NCBI GenBank assembly: GCA_019635015.1
Contig: JAHCAG010000002.1
Location: forward strand, 1 to 64,000
From: Burkholderiales bacterium
GTDB lineage: Bacteria > Pseudomonadota > Gammaproteobacteria > Burkholderiales > SG8-41
Length of the DNA: 64,000 nucleotides
Reading direction: 5' to 3'
Each line of letters starts with the position of its first letter. The first letter of the stretch is position 1. The notes beneath the pieces are model-generated. The model did not search any database. It was not told where the DNA came from and saw nothing but the letters and a program-made list of their open reading frames with translations. Positions 49,144 through 58,477 of the stretch are shown here, piece by piece. Made by a program: the position numbers and the translations under genes.

Positions 49144-50433
49144 ATGTCCGCATCCTCCGAATTCCAGGCCCTGCTGCTCGACCTGTGGGCAGACCTGCAG
49201 AGTGTCAGCATCCTCTGGCAGGTCGGCGTGCTCGTTGCCTGCATCGCCGCCGGCTGGCTGCTGTCCCGCTCCTACGCCAACCGGCTGAACAGCCACACTC
49301 CGGCCGACGCTGCCCAGGCACGGGGCATCGGCAGCCTGAAACGGCTGATGTTCCCACTTTCCTCGCTGCTGCTGGTGCTGATCTCCGGCGCCGTGCTGCG
49401 CCACTGGCAAAACACACACCTGCTCGACGTTGCAGCCCCCCTGCTGCTGGCAATGGCGCTGATCCGGATGTCGATCTATGCCATGCGCCACACCTTCGCT
49501 CCCAGCGCGTGGCTGCGCGCATCCGAACGCTGGATCAGCTGGATAGCCTGGATCGGGGTCGCGATATACCTGACCGGGCTGTGGCCCCATGTGCGCGAAG
49601 CACTGCTCGACATCGGCTTCACCGTCGGCAAGCAGAAGTTTTCGCTGCTGCTGGCGCTGCAGGGCACGCTGTCGATCGTTGTCACGATCCTGGTGGCCAT
49701 GTGGCTGGGGCGGCTGATCGAATCGCGGCTGATGCGCGCCACCACGATGCAGGTCAACCTGCGGGTGATGTTCTCGAAACTCGCGCAGACCCTGCTGCTG
49801 CTGGCGGCCGTCCTGATCGCATTGCCGGCCGTGGGCATCGACCTCACGGTGCTGTCGGTGTTCGGCGGCATGCTCGGCGTCGGCATCGGCTTCGGCCTGC
49901 AGAAAATCGCCGCCAACTATGTCAGCGGCTTCATCATCCTGATGGACCGCTCGGTCAGCCTCGGTGACCTGGTCACCATCGGCGAACACACCGGCACGCT
50001 GACCCAGATGACCGCGCGCTACGTCGTCGTGCGCAGCCTCGGCGGACTTGAGGCGATCATTCCGAACGAAACCATCATCACCTCGACGGTGCTGAACCAT
50101 TCCTTTTCCGACCGCAAGGTCCGCGTCGGGTTGCCGATCCAGGTCGCCTATGCCACTGACCTCGACATCGCGCGGCAGATCATGGTCGATGCCGCGGCTG
50201 CACACCCGCGGGTGCTGAAGGATCCCGCGCCCGGCGCGCTGATCCTGGCCTTCGCCGACAGCGGCATCAACCTCGAACTGGGCGTCTGGGTCGCCGACCC
50301 GGACAGGGGTCTTGGCGGCCTGCGCTCCGACCTCTACGCCGCGATCTGGCGCGAGTTCAAGGCACAGGGCATCGAGATTCCCTTCCCCCAGCGTCAGATC
50401 CGGGTCATCGGCGAGGCCAAAACCATATCCTGA
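49144..50433 (+). CDS. MscS-family mechanosensitive ion channel
   Basis: A 429-residue membrane protein with several N-terminal helices and the MscS core: pore helix VLSVFGGMLGVGIGFGLQKIAANYVSG (about 235-260), then the beta domain LMDRSVSLGDLVTIGEHTGTL and PNETIITSTVLNHSFSDRKV. Such channels open under membrane tension to release solutes in hypo-osmotic shock. ATG 49144 is the likely start; a TTG directly precedes it. It lies downstream of rsmB. Confidence 0.93.
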   Translation: MSASSEFQALLLDLWADLQSVSILWQVGVLVACIAAGWLLSRSYANRLNSHTPADAAQARGIGSLKRLMFPLSSLLLVLISGAVLRHWQNTHLLDVAAPLLLAMALIRMSIYAMRHTFAPSAWLRASERWISWIAWIGVAIYLTGLWPHVREALLDIGFTVGKQKFSLLLALQGTLSIVVTILVAMWLGRLIESRLMRATTMQVNLRVMFSKLAQTLLLLAAVLIALPAVGIDLTVLSVFGGMLGVGIGFGLQKIAANYVSGFIILMDRSVSLGDLVTIGEHTGTLTQMTARYVVVRSLGGLEAIIPNETIITSTVLNHSFSDRKVRVGLPIQVAYATDLDIARQIMVDAAAAHPRVLKDPAPGALILAFADSGINLELGVWVADPDRGLGGLRSDLYAAIWREFKAQGIEIPFPQRQIRVIGEAKTIS

Positions 50434-50436
50434 AAA

Positions 50437-50500
50437 TGGTAATTTTATTCAAAAAAAACAAATACCTGCGATTTGGTTCAAATTATATTTCAGCTATTGG
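50437..50500. promoter_or_regulatory. AT-rich region upstream of the desaturase gene
   Basis: Minus strand reads GTATTTGTTTTTTTTGAATA, a variant of the dispersed AT-rich motif. It lies about 75-137 bases before the desaturase start and probably contains its promoter. Confidence 0.4.
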
Positions 50501-50573
50501 ACTATCCCGTTCCGGTGTTCTTCAGTACACTTCCGGCGGTTCAGTCTTAAAGCGTTAAAAAGCGAGGAGTTCA

Positions 50574-51734
50574 ATGTTTACAGGGGTTCTGGATCTGCCG
50601 TGGTGGGGCTATGTGGTTTATGCGCTGGTGCTCACCCACATCACGATTGCCGCCGTCACGATTTACCTGCATCGCCATTCCGCTCACCGCGCACTGGACC
50701 TGCACCCGATCCCGGCGCATTTTTTCCGTTTCTGGCTGTGGCTGACGACCGGCATGCTGACCAAGCACTGGACGGCCATCCACCGCAAGCACCACGCCAA
50801 GTGCGAGACCGTCGAGGATCCGCACAGCCCGCAGATCTTCGGCATCCGCAAGGTGCTGCTGCAAGGCGCCGAGCTCTACCGCAAGGAAGGCCGCAACCAG
50901 GAAACCCTGGAGCGTTACGGTTATGGCACGCCCGACGACTGGATCGAGCGCAACATCTACAGCCATGACCGCTGGGGCATCGGCTCGATGCTGGTCATCA
51001 ACATCATCCTGCTCGGACCGATCGGCCTGACGATCTGGGCGGTGCAGATGGCGTGGATCCCGTTCATGGCCGCCGGCATCATCAACGGTGTCGGTCACTA
51101 CTGGGGTTATCGCAATTTCCAGCCCGAAGACGCCAGCACCAACGTCTTCCCCTGGGGCATCCTGATCGGCGGCGAGGAACTGCACAACAACCACCACGCC
51201 TATGCCACCTCGGCCAAGCTGTCGAGCCGCTGGTACGAGTTCGATATCGGCTGGCTCTACATCCGCATCCTTGAAACGCTGGGCCTGGCCAAGGTCAAGA
51301 AAGTCGCGCCGAAGCTGATGCTCGACAATTCGAAGACCCGCTGCGACCTCGCCACGCTGCAGGCAATCGCCACCCACCGCTATGAAGTGCTGGCGAAATA
51401 CACCGCCTCGCTGCGCGCGACCTGCGCTGCCGAACTGCAGACCCTCAAAGGCCAGGCTGCCGGTGTCGACATGGGCAAGCTCAAGCGCTGGCTGCATATC
51501 GACAAGTCCGCACTGCCCGCCGCCGAACTGGAACAGCGCGAGGCGGTGATCCGCCACAGCAGCGTCCTTGCCACGGTCTACACCATGCGCGACGAACTCG
51601 CGCAGCTGTGGCAGCGTTCGACGGCCTCGAAAGAGCAGCTGGTCAGGCAGCTGGAAGACTGGTGCCACCGCGCCGAAGCCAGCGGCATCGAAGCCTTGCA
51701 GCAGTTCTCCCGCCAGCTGCGTTGCTACGCCTGA
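50574..51734 (+). CDS. membrane fatty acid desaturase (delta-9 / DesA-like)
   Basis: The 386-residue protein has the three histidine boxes of membrane acyl desaturases: HRHSAHRA (about 34-41), HRKHH and HNNHH, between hydrophobic helices. It would insert a double bond in acyl chains with electrons from ferredoxin or cytochrome. GAGGAG precedes the ATG. Residues about 260-386 form a mostly helical extension beyond the desaturase core (HRYEVLAKYTASLRATC...MRDELAQLWQ), known in related DesA proteins. A hairpin terminator follows. Confidence 0.93.
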   Translation: MFTGVLDLPWWGYVVYALVLTHITIAAVTIYLHRHSAHRALDLHPIPAHFFRFWLWLTTGMLTKHWTAIHRKHHAKCETVEDPHSPQIFGIRKVLLQGAELYRKEGRNQETLERYGYGTPDDWIERNIYSHDRWGIGSMLVINIILLGPIGLTIWAVQMAWIPFMAAGIINGVGHYWGYRNFQPEDASTNVFPWGILIGGEELHNNHHAYATSAKLSSRWYEFDIGWLYIRILETLGLAKVKKVAPKLMLDNSKTRCDLATLQAIATHRYEVLAKYTASLRATCAAELQTLKGQAAGVDMGKLKRWLHIDKSALPAAELEQREAVIRHSSVLATVYTMRDELAQLWQRSTASKEQLVRQLEDWCHRAEASGIEALQQFSRQLRCYA

Positions 51735-51762
51735 AGCACCGCGCCGGACTGCGCAGCGCTTC

Positions 51763-51793
51763 AAAAAAAGCCCGCCGATTGGCGGGCTTTTTT
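51763..51793 (+). terminator. rho-independent terminator of the desaturase gene
   Basis: Arms AAAGCCCGCC and GGCGGGCTTT around the loop GATT, followed by a T-run. It is flanked by A-runs too, so it may work in both directions. Confidence 0.85.
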
Positions 51794-51853
51794 ATTCCCC
51801 ATGCTAAGTGCCTGTTTGCACAACCTCCAATGCGGGCATTAGGGAAAGATTTT

Positions 51854-51897
51854 GCGGCAATAAAAAACCCGCCGGAAGGCGGGTTTTTTATTGCCGC
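51854..51897. terminator. bidirectional terminator between desaturase and rpmG
   Basis: A perfect 20-bp inverted repeat (51854-51873 with 51878-51897) around GGAA. The core CCCGCC/GGCGGG is flanked by A- and T-runs, giving a terminator on both strands for the converging desaturase and rpmB-rpmG genes. Confidence 0.9.
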
Positions 51898-51908
51898 TGA
51901 CGCAGCGC

Positions 51909-52064
51909 TTACTTGATCTTCGCTTCCTTGTACGCCACATGCTTGCGCGCGACGGGATCAAACTTCTTGATCTCCATCTTCTCGGTCATCGTGCGCTTGT
52001 TCTTGGTCGTGGTGTAGAAGTGGCCGGTGCCGGCGGTGGATTCGAGCTTGATTTTTTCACGCAT
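51909..52064 (-). CDS. rpmG: 50S ribosomal protein L33
   Basis: A 51-residue basic protein starting [19 protein letters not shown] and ending [12 protein letters not shown]. The pattern [16 protein letters not shown] and [13 protein letters not shown] is that of bacterial L33. It has no cysteines, so it is the zinc-free form. It lies 11 bases after rpmB in the same direction, the usual pair. Confidence 0.97.
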   Translation of the reverse strand: MREKIKLESTAGTGHFYTTTKNKRTMTEKMEIKKFDPVARKHVAYKEAKIK

Positions 52065-52074
52065 GGTCCTGTCC

Positions 52075-52311
52075 TCAGATGTTCATGCCCTGCTCGCGCA
52101 GGTCGGCGAGCACCACATCGATGCCCTTGCGGTCGATGGTGCGCAGGCCGGCGGTGGATACCCGCAGGTTGATCCAGCGGTTTTCGCTCTCGACCCAGAA
52201 CCGGCGCTTTTGCAGGTTGGGCAGGAAACGCCGTTTCGTCTTGTTGTTGGCATGGGAAACATTGTTCCCGGTCATCGGTTTCTTGCCGGTGACGTCGCAG
52301 ACCCGAGGCAT
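52075..52311 (-). CDS. rpmB: 50S ribosomal protein L28
   Basis: The 78-residue protein begins [20 protein letters not shown] and contains [13 protein letters not shown] and [17 protein letters not shown], the L28 signature. It has a single cysteine, so it does not bind zinc through a CxxC set. The ATG at 52311 is the conserved start. rpmG follows; the promoter probably lies in the AT-rich region at 52401-52440. Confidence 0.97.
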   Translation of the reverse strand: MPRVCDVTGKKPMTGNNVSHANNKTKRRFLPNLQKRRFWVESENRWINLRVSTAGLRTIDRKGIDVVLADLREQGMNI

Positions 52312-52400
52312 GGTTGTGCTCCGCAAATTCAGAAAAGGGCGGATCATACACTGGAAACGCCCCCCGCCTCAACCCGCAGGGCATAACAGCGCCATTTCGG

Positions 52401-52440
52401 CAAAAACAAATAATTCAATAAAAACAAATACTTACAACAA
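52401..52440 (-). promoter_or_regulatory. AT-rich motif upstream of rpmB, overlapping the radC stop
   Basis: Minus strand contains TATTTGTTTTTATTGA, identical over 16 bases to the plus strand near 30147, and TTGAATTATTT, shared with the control elements at 6021 and 11701. It likely includes the rpmB-rpmG promoter. Confidence 0.5.
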
Positions 52441-53106
52441 TCCGCGTTCGGCGAACGAGAGGGCTCCGTCACCAGCCACGACAAAATGGTCCAGAACCCG
52501 CACGTCAACCAGCCCCAGAGCCTGCTTCAGCGCGGCGGTCAGCGCCTCGTCCGCACGACTCGGTTCAGCGACGCCGGAGGGATGGTTGTGCGCCAGGATC
52601 ACTGCCGCGGCATTGTGATGCAGCGCACGTTTGACCACCTCCCGCGGATAGACGCTGGTCTGGGTCAGTGTGCCGCGAAACAGCTCCTCCGAAGCCACCA
52701 CGCGATGCTGGGCATCGAGAAACACCACCACGAACACCTCGTGCGGGCGCGCGTGCAGCATCAGCCGCAGGTAATCACGCACCGCACCCGGGCCGGACAG
52801 CGCGGCCCCGGCATCGAGTTTCTCGCGCAGCGTGCGCCGCGCGATCTCCAGCGCCGCCTGCAACTGGGCATATTTGGCGGGGCCGAGGCCGGGACCCGCG
52901 CAGAAATCCTCGTTGGCCGCTCCGGCCAGCGCGGACAGCGAACCAAAGCGCAGCAACTGTTCGCGCGCGACTTCGACCGCGGTTTTGCCGCGCACGCCGG
53001 TGCGCAGGAAAATCGCCACCAGTTCGGCATCGGACAGGCTTTGCGGGCCCTTGGCCAGCAGTTTCTCGCGCGGACGGTCGTCCAGCGGCCAGTCGGTGAT
53101 TGTCAT
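52432..53106 (-). CDS. radC: RadC family (JAMM/MPN+ fold) protein
   Basis: The 224-residue protein has an N-terminal helix-hairpin-helix region ([37 protein letters not shown]) and the RadC MPN domain with [14 protein letters not shown], the JAMM metal motif. Despite the name a repair role has been questioned; members are often linked to mobile DNA or natural transformation. It stands alone, divergent from coaBC. Confidence 0.93.
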   Translation of the reverse strand: MTITDWPLDDRPREKLLAKGPQSLSDAELVAIFLRTGVRGKTAVEVAREQLLRFGSLSALAGAANEDFCAGPGLGPAKYAQLQAALEIARRTLREKLDAGAALSGPGAVRDYLRLMLHARPHEVFVVVFLDAQHRVVASEELFRGTLTQTSVYPREVVKRALHHNAAAVILAHNHPSGVAEPSRADEALTAALKQALGLVDVRVLDHFVVAGDGALSFAERGLL

Positions 53107-53215
53107 TGGTCTGCACTCCGGAGTGTTTATCCCTGAACGCGCTGCCGCAGGCCCGGTTTACCCGTCCGCGAATTTGCAGTTACACTTGCCATCCCCTCGC
53201 CGCGGAAAGCGCTAC

Positions 53216-54436
53216 GTGACTGATATTCAAGGAAAAACCGGCCGCAAAAAAGTCCTGCTCGGAATTACCGGCGGCGTCGCCGCGTACAAGGCGGCAGAAC
53301 TGGTGCGCCGGCTCGGCGACCGCGGCATCGAGGTTGACGTGGTGATGACCGAAGCCGCCTGCGGCTTCATCACACCGGCAACACTGCAGGCGCTGTCCGG
53401 ACACCCGGTCTATACCGACATGTGGGACGGGCGCATCGCCAACGGCATGCCGCACATCGAGCTGTCGCGCGACAAGGCCGCCATCGTCGTCGCGCCGGCC
53501 ACTGCCGACTTCATCGCCAAGTGCGTGCACGGACTGGCTGATGACCTGCTGTCCACGCTGTGCCTCGCCCGCGACTGTCCGCTGATCGTCGCGCCGGCAA
53601 TGAACCGCCAGATGTGGGAACACCCGGCCACGCAGCGCAACGTCGCCCAGCTCAGACGCGACGGCGTCACCGTCCTCGGCCCCGACAGCGGCGACCAGGC
53701 CTGCGGCGAAACCGGCATGGGCCGCATGCTTGAGGCCGATGAACTCGCCGAAGCGGTCAGCGCCTTCCTTGAACCGAAAACACTCGCCGGCAAACGCCTG
53801 CTGATGACCGCCGGCCCGACCTTCGAGCCGATCGACGCCGTGCGCGGCATCACCAACCGCAGCTCCGGCAAGATGGGTTATGCGCTGGCACGCGCGGCAA
53901 TCGCTGCCGGCGCCGAAGTCACGCTGGTCTCCGGCCCGGTCAGCCTCGCCGTCCCGGGTGGAGCCCGCGTCGAACGCGTGCAGACCGCTGCGGAAATGTT
54001 CGAAGCGGTGAAGAAACATGCGGCCAGGACCGACATCTTCATCGGTGTCGCCGCAGTTGCCGACTATCGTGTCAGCAGCCCGCGCCGGCACAAGATCAAG
54101 AAAACCGACGAGACGGGACTGACCCTGGATTTCGTGCCCAACCCGGACATCCTCGGCTGGGTCGCCTCGCGGCCGAAACCACCGTTCTGCGTCGGCTTTG
54201 CGGCGGAAAGCCGCAATCTTGATGCCTATGCCGACGAAAAACGCCGGCGCAAGAAAGTGAAGCTGATGATCGCCAACCTCGCGCAGGACGCGATCGGCGC
54301 CGACGACAACGAAGTGTCGCTGCTGGATGACCAGGGCACCCACCGCCTGCCGCGCGCGCCGAAAGACATCGTGGCGCGGCAGATCATCACGCACATCGCA
54401 GGACTCATCGGCCGCAAAACCCGAAACGCCCGGTAA
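53216..54436 (+). CDS. coaBC: bifunctional phosphopantothenoylcysteine decarboxylase / phosphopantothenate-cysteine ligase
   Basis: The 406-residue protein makes 4'-phosphopantetheine from phosphopantothenate and cysteine. The N-terminal CoaC flavin domain has LLGITGGVAAYKAAEL, PHIELS with catalytic His, VAPAMNRQMWEHPATQRN and ACGETGMGRM. The C-terminal CoaB domain has MTAGPTFEPIDAVRGITNRSSGKMG and KIKKTDET. Initiation is likely at GTG 53216 after GGAAAG. A far upstream in-frame ATG would overlap radC and is rejected. It leads into dut. Confidence 0.96.
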   Translation: MTDIQGKTGRKKVLLGITGGVAAYKAAELVRRLGDRGIEVDVVMTEAACGFITPATLQALSGHPVYTDMWDGRIANGMPHIELSRDKAAIVVAPATADFIAKCVHGLADDLLSTLCLARDCPLIVAPAMNRQMWEHPATQRNVAQLRRDGVTVLGPDSGDQACGETGMGRMLEADELAEAVSAFLEPKTLAGKRLLMTAGPTFEPIDAVRGITNRSSGKMGYALARAAIAAGAEVTLVSGPVSLAVPGGARVERVQTAAEMFEAVKKHAARTDIFIGVAAVADYRVSSPRRHKIKKTDETGLTLDFVPNPDILGWVASRPKPPFCVGFAAESRNLDAYADEKRRRKKVKLMIANLAQDAIGADDNEVSLLDDQGTHRLPRAPKDIVARQIITHIAGLIGRKTRNAR

Positions 54437-54450
54437 TGCAGTGCCGCGGG

Positions 54451-54512
54451 TTACTCCGCTTACCGCTTACCATTTACCACTTACCGCTGACGATTCACCG
54501 CTCATCCGCCTC
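54451..54512. repeat. heptamer-phased repeat, locus D
   Basis: Units TTACCGC, TTACCAT, TTACCAC, TTACCGC, then TGACGAT and TCACCGC keep seven-base phase in the gap between coaBC and dut. Confidence 0.65.
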
Positions 54513-54514
54513 CC

Positions 54515-54964
54515 ATGAAATCCATAGACGTCAAGATCCTCGACGCGCGCCTGCGCGACCAGTTCCCGCACTACGCCACGCCCGGCTCCGCCGGCCTCGA
54601 CCTGCGCGCCTGCCTGGAAGCGCCACTGACCCTGCAACCGGGACAGACCGAACTGATCCCCGCCGGCATGGCCATCCACATTGCCGACCCCGGACTAGCC
54701 GCAATCATCCTGCCGCGCTCGGGACTCGGCCACAAACACGGCATCGTGCTCGGCAACCTGGTCGGACTGATCGACTCGGACTACCAGGGCCAGCTCTTCA
54801 TCTCGACCTGGAACCGCGGCAACACGGCCTTCACCATCAACCCGCTGGAACGCCTGGCACAGCTGGTGGTCGTACCCGTCGTGCAGGTCGCCTTCAACAT
54901 CGTCGATGATTTCGCAGCCTCGCATCGCGGCGCCGGCGGTTTCGGCAGCACCGGCAAGGGCTGA
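54515..54964 (+). CDS. dut: deoxyuridine 5'-triphosphate nucleotidohydrolase
   Basis: The 149-residue enzyme has the five dUTPase motifs: [11 protein letters not shown] (1), [13 protein letters not shown] (2), [13 protein letters not shown] (3, with catalytic Asp), [10 protein letters not shown] (4) and [10 protein letters not shown] (5). It turns dUTP into dUMP and keeps uracil out of DNA. The coaBC-dut order is common in proteobacteria. Confidence 0.97.
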   Translation: MKSIDVKILDARLRDQFPHYATPGSAGLDLRACLEAPLTLQPGQTELIPAGMAIHIADPGLAAIILPRSGLGHKHGIVLGNLVGLIDSDYQGQLFISTWNRGNTAFTINPLERLAQLVVVPVVQVAFNIVDDFAASHRGAGGFGSTGKG

Positions 54965-54968
54965 TTTA

Positions 54969-55355
54969 ATGGCGCAGACCGCAGGGCTGGTGCTGTTCGC
55001 CCATGGCGCCCGCGACCCGGAATGGGCGGAGCCCTTCCGCGCCATCGCCGACCGCGTTGCCGCCGACCGCGGTGACCTGTCGGTCAAACTCGCCTTCCTG
55101 GAATTCCAGGGCCCGGCACTGCACGAGGCCATCGCGGAACTCGTCGCCGCCGGCCGGCGCGTGATCCACGTCGCGCCGCTGTTCATGGCCCAGGGTGGCC
55201 ACCTGAAGAACGATGTGCCGAAGCTGCTCGCGGAGATCCGCGGCCGCCATCCCGGACTGGTCATTGACCTGCTGCCCGCCATCGGCGACGTGCCGGAGCT
55301 GCGCGCAGCCATCGCCGGCTGGCTGACCGGCACCGTCCCGGGAACACCCGCATGA
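54969..55355 (+). CDS. CbiX/SirB-family sirohydrochlorin chelatase
   Basis: A 128-residue small CbiX-type protein: LVLFAHGARDPEWAEPF with the metal-binding histidine near the N-terminus, then VIHVAPLFMAQGGHLKNDVP with the second histidine site. Short, single-domain CbiX proteins insert cobalt, nickel or iron into sirohydrochlorin. The ATG at 54969 follows the dut stop by four bases. It overlaps the DUF192 gene as ATGA. Confidence 0.9.
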   Translation: MAQTAGLVLFAHGARDPEWAEPFRAIADRVAADRGDLSVKLAFLEFQGPALHEAIAELVAAGRRVIHVAPLFMAQGGHLKNDVPKLLAEIRGRHPGLVIDLLPAIGDVPELRAAIAGWLTGTVPGTPA

Positions 55356-55783
55356 AACGCCTCCTCTTCATCGCCCTGTTCTGCTTCACGGGCTTCGCCG
55401 CCGCCGCGATGCCGCAGATTGAACTCGCCATCGGCAAACACGCATTGACCGCCGAAGTCGCCAGCAACGACCCCGACCGCATGCAGGGCCTGATGCACCG
55501 GCGCATGCTGCCGGAAAACCGCGGCATGCTGTTCGTGTTCCGCGACGTCGCTTACCACGGCATGTGGATGATGAACACGTACATCCCCCTGTCGGTCGCC
55601 TTCATCGACGAGGCCGGCATGATCGTCAACATCGAAGACATGCAACCGCACACCCGCGACTCGCACACCGCGAAGAAGCCGGTACGTTACGCGCTGGAGA
55701 TGAACCTCGGCTGGTTCCGCAAGCGCGGCATCGGACCGGGCATGAAAGTCGAAGGCCTGGAAAAAGCACCGCCACCGCGCTGA
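55352..55783 (+). CDS. DUF192 family exported protein
   Basis: The 143-residue protein has a signal peptide (KRLLFIALFCFTGFAAAAMP) and the DUF192 pattern RMQGLMHRRMLPENRGMLFVF, then MWMMNTYIPLSVAFIDEAG and YALEMNLGWFRKRGI. Function is unknown; members are small beta-rich secreted proteins. It is the last gene of coaBC-dut-cbiX-DUF192, followed by a hairpin terminator. Confidence 0.92.
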   Translation: MKRLLFIALFCFTGFAAAAMPQIELAIGKHALTAEVASNDPDRMQGLMHRRMLPENRGMLFVFRDVAYHGMWMMNTYIPLSVAFIDEAGMIVNIEDMQPHTRDSHTAKKPVRYALEMNLGWFRKRGIGPGMKVEGLEKAPPPR

Positions 55784-55794
55784 CCTGCAGTCGC

Positions 55795-55823
55795 AAAAAA
55801 GCCCGGCAATGCCGGGCTTTTTT
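55795..55823 (+). terminator. rho-independent terminator after the DUF192 gene
   Basis: Stem GCCCGGC/GCCGGGC around AAT, flanked by A6 and T6, so it can serve the DUF192 operon and the converging sodB gene. Confidence 0.85.
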
Positions 55824-55848
55824 GTTTCAGCAGATCCTGCACAGGGGA

Positions 55849-56430
55849 TCAGCCGAAGTTTTTCGCCGCGAAATCCCAGTTGGCGAGGCTGTTGAGGAAA
55901 GTCTCGACGAACTTCGGACGCGCATTGCGGAAATCGATGTAGTAGGCGTGTTCCCACACATCGATCGTCAGCAGTGCCGTGTCGGCAGTGGTCAACACGG
56001 TGCCGGCATTCGAAGTGTTGACGATATCGACGCTGCCGTCGGCCTTTTTCACCAGCCAGGTCCAGCCGGAACCGAAGTTGCCGACCGCGCTCTTGGTGAA
56101 GGCTTCCTTGAAGGCGTCAAAGCTGCCCCATTTTTTATCGATGGCCGCGGCCAGCGCGCCCGCGGGCTTGCCGCCGCCGGCCGGTTTCATGCTGTGCCAG
56201 AAGAAGGTGTGGTTCCAGACCTGGGCCGCGTTGTTGAACACGCCGCCGGCCGATTTTTTGATGATGTCCTCGAGCGACGAGTTCTCGAACTCGGTACCCT
56301 TGATCAGGCCGTTGAGGTTGGTGACATAGGCCTGATGGTGCTTGCCGTAATGGAACTCGAAGGTTTCCTTCGAGATGTGCGGCGCCAGCGCGTCCATTGC
56401 GTAGGGGAGTTTCGGCAATTCGTGTTGCAT
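55849..56430 (-). CDS. sodB: superoxide dismutase, Fe/Mn family (probably Fe)
   Basis: The 193-residue enzyme dismutates superoxide in the cytoplasm. Metal ligands lie in [21 protein letters not shown] and [11 protein letters not shown]. The sequence [16 protein letters not shown] and the length fit Fe-SodB. AAGGAAGATCA precedes the ATG at 56430; a longer frame upstream runs through non-coding sequence. Confidence 0.96.
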   Translation of the reverse strand: MQHELPKLPYAMDALAPHISKETFEFHYGKHHQAYVTNLNGLIKGTEFENSSLEDIIKKSAGGVFNNAAQVWNHTFFWHSMKPAGGGKPAGALAAAIDKKWGSFDAFKEAFTKSAVGNFGSGWTWLVKKADGSVDIVNTSNAGTVLTTADTALLTIDVWEHAYYIDFRNARPKFVETFLNSLANWDFAAKNFG

Positions 56431-56516
56431 TGATCTTCCTTTGCTGGTGGCGGGAAAAAATCGCGATGATACGGGAGCCCGGCCTTCCGGCCAACCCGCG
56501 GCGTCCCGAAAAGCAA

Positions 56517-56541
56517 AACGCCCGGGGAGTCCCCGGGCGTT
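56517..56541 (-). terminator. rho-independent terminator of the PuuD-like gene
   Basis: An 11-bp stem, AACGCCCGGGG with CCCCGGGCGTT, with loop AGT. On the minus strand it is followed by a TTGCTTTT tract after the PuuD-like stop. Confidence 0.8.
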
Positions 56542-56564
56542 CTGACAGCGGAAAAAGCCGGAAG

Positions 56565-57152
56565 TTACAGGCCGCCGTTCTGCTGCGCCACCATGCAGAA
56601 CAGCATCGGGATCGACAGCATGGTGTTGACCCGCGAGGTGATCATCGCCACCCGCGCGGCCTTCGCCTTGGCGTCGGCATCGACCTGGACAATGCCCAGC
56701 GCCTTCTTCTGGTTGGGCCAGATGATGAACCAGACGTTGAAGGCCATGATCAGCGCCAGCCACATGCCGATACCGATCGCGACGAAACCTTCGCCGAACA
56801 TCAGCGCCGAGCCGAGGTATCGGTTCATGCTGGCAACGATCAGGCCGGTGATCACGGTGGCCAGCGCCGCCCAACGGAACCAGAACAGCGCGGTCGGCGC
56901 GATCACCTTGCCGATGGCCGGTTTCTGCTCATCGGGGATTTTCGGCATCGACGGAATCTGCACGAAATTGAAATACCACAGCAGACCGATCCACATCACG
57001 CCCGCCATCACGTGCAGCCAGCGGAACACGAAGCCCCACCAGGCATGGTCACCGCCGCGCGCGCCGGCGCCACCGGTGACTATGATCAGCAGGACAAGGA
57101 TGATGAAGCCGGCGAGGACGGTGCGGCCCAGAGACTGGAATATGGCTCCCAT
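56565..57152 (-). CDS. urate oxidase N-terminal (PuuD-like) membrane protein without the cytochrome domain
   Basis: The 195-residue protein has about four or five helices with [56 protein letters not shown] and [23 protein letters not shown]. This is the pattern of the N-terminal membrane part of PuuD, which oxidises urate with the help of a C-terminal cytochrome c. That cytochrome domain is absent here, so the role is open. GAGGAG precedes the ATG at 57152. It has its own terminator. Confidence 0.8.
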   Translation of the reverse strand: MGAIFQSLGRTVLAGFIILVLLIIVTGGAGARGGDHAWWGFVFRWLHVMAGVMWIGLLWYFNFVQIPSMPKIPDEQKPAIGKVIAPTALFWFRWAALATVITGLIVASMNRYLGSALMFGEGFVAIGIGMWLALIMAFNVWFIIWPNQKKALGIVQVDADAKAKAARVAMITSRVNTMLSIPMLFCMVAQQNGGL

Positions 57153-57302
57153 GCGTAAACTCCTCTCGTTATCTGTTGTTTTACCGAAATGGATGAAACG
57201 CCAAAGCAGCGTGCAGTCTAGCACGCCGGCCGGAGGCCAAACCCATGATGCGGAAAGGGAAAACGGGCGCGCCGCGGAACCGGCACGCCGCAGAAACGGC
57301 AA

Positions 57303-58271
57303 TCAGGCGGCAGCGAGGCTGCCGGTCTCGACCGCGGCGATCGCCTTGGCCTGGTTGATGTCCTGCGCGTAGCCGGTGCCGTAAAGGCAGCAGGCAAACT
57401 GGTTGGCAATCGGCACCGGCATCGGGATGCGGCCCTCGAGCACGCCGCTGATCCAGCGCGCGGTGCCCTTCAGATCCTGCGCCGCGGGCAGCGGATGCGC
57501 GCAGCGCGGCGTCACCTCGGCATCGAAGAGTTGGCGCACCGTGCCGTCACGCACAAGTTCGATGCCCGGCCGGCACTGCGCATCGACGACGGGATCACCG
57601 TCGCGGGTTTCGAACAGCAGCGCATTCTTTTCGACATCACAGAGCAGCGAGCGCAGCACCGCGCGTTCCTGCGCATGTTCCGCGGGCAGCAGTTGCAGGG
57701 CGGCGCCGCCGAAAGGATCTGCAAGCCGCGCGAGCACGCGCGCGTAGGCGCCGCCACCTAGGCGCACCCGCATTGCCAGCAGGTCGGCCAGCGCAGGCGC
57801 CAGCGCACCGGTGGGCACGAAGGCGAGATGTCCCGCCTGCAGTTCCTGCTGCGCCTGGGCGAGGCTCGCGCAGGGCATGACGCCCATTTCACGCAGGATA
57901 TAGGCCGCGGCCACGCCGCGTTCACCGCTCAGCATGCCGTGCACCAACACCGGAATGCCGAGGCGCTGCAGGCTCTGCGCCAGCAGCGGCAGCAGGTTCG
58001 GCTGCTCGCGCAGGCCGCCATAACTCGGCATCAGCACCGGCCGCCATTGCGTGTCCGGTGCCGCGAGCTGGAACACCCGCGTCGACAGCGCGGCCATCAC
58101 GCCGACCAGTTCCTGCTGGGACAGCGGACGCTGTTCGATCAGCGCCAGCAGGCCGCCCAGTTCGAGATCCGGCACGCCGCCGTCGAACATCGCGGCGAAC
58201 AGGGTTTCGGCCTCGCTTTCGGACAGCGGCTGTCCCGCTGCCAGTTCATCAATCAGGTGCGCCCACGTCAT
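57303..58271 (-). CDS. YbiB-like protein (anthranilate phosphoribosyltransferase fold, TrpD2)
   Basis: The 322-residue protein has the TrpD layout with an N-terminal helical domain (LIDELAAGQPLSESEAETLFAAM) and a larger alpha/beta domain (PVLMPSYGGLREQPNLLPLLA, PVLVHGMLSGERG). The GTGD phosphate loop of true TrpD is absent (PSYGGLR in its place), so anthranilate transfer is unlikely. YbiB-type proteins bind DNA nonspecifically. The start at 58271 fits family members. Confidence 0.85.
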   Translation of the reverse strand: MTWAHLIDELAAGQPLSESEAETLFAAMFDGGVPDLELGGLLALIEQRPLSQQELVGVMAALSTRVFQLAAPDTQWRPVLMPSYGGLREQPNLLPLLAQSLQRLGIPVLVHGMLSGERGVAAAYILREMGVMPCASLAQAQQELQAGHLAFVPTGALAPALADLLAMRVRLGGGAYARVLARLADPFGGAALQLLPAEHAQERAVLRSLLCDVEKNALLFETRDGDPVVDAQCRPGIELVRDGTVRQLFDAEVTPRCAHPLPAAQDLKGTARWISGVLEGRIPMPVPIANQFACCLYGTGYAQDINQAKAIAAVETGSLAAA

Positions 58272-58477
58272 GCTGCTCTCCTCCGGCCTGAACACCGATG
58301 GTTCGTGTGTCCCTGCCCTGAGCAACCCCCGTGCCATGTGCCGCAAAGCCGCCGCACCTGCGGAGAACAACGGTAAAACCACCCTGCGGCGCCATCTATC
58401 GGTGCGACCGCCCGCGACCCCGCTTTATTTTGGTGCCACGGCAGCATCATGCTGCAACGCGGCATGCGATCCGGCAA

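Noticed and set aside
50574-51734. Insertion sequence at the desaturase gene because of the transposase-like tail
   Set aside because: No inverted repeats, target duplications or DDE catalytic core; related desaturases have a similar tail.
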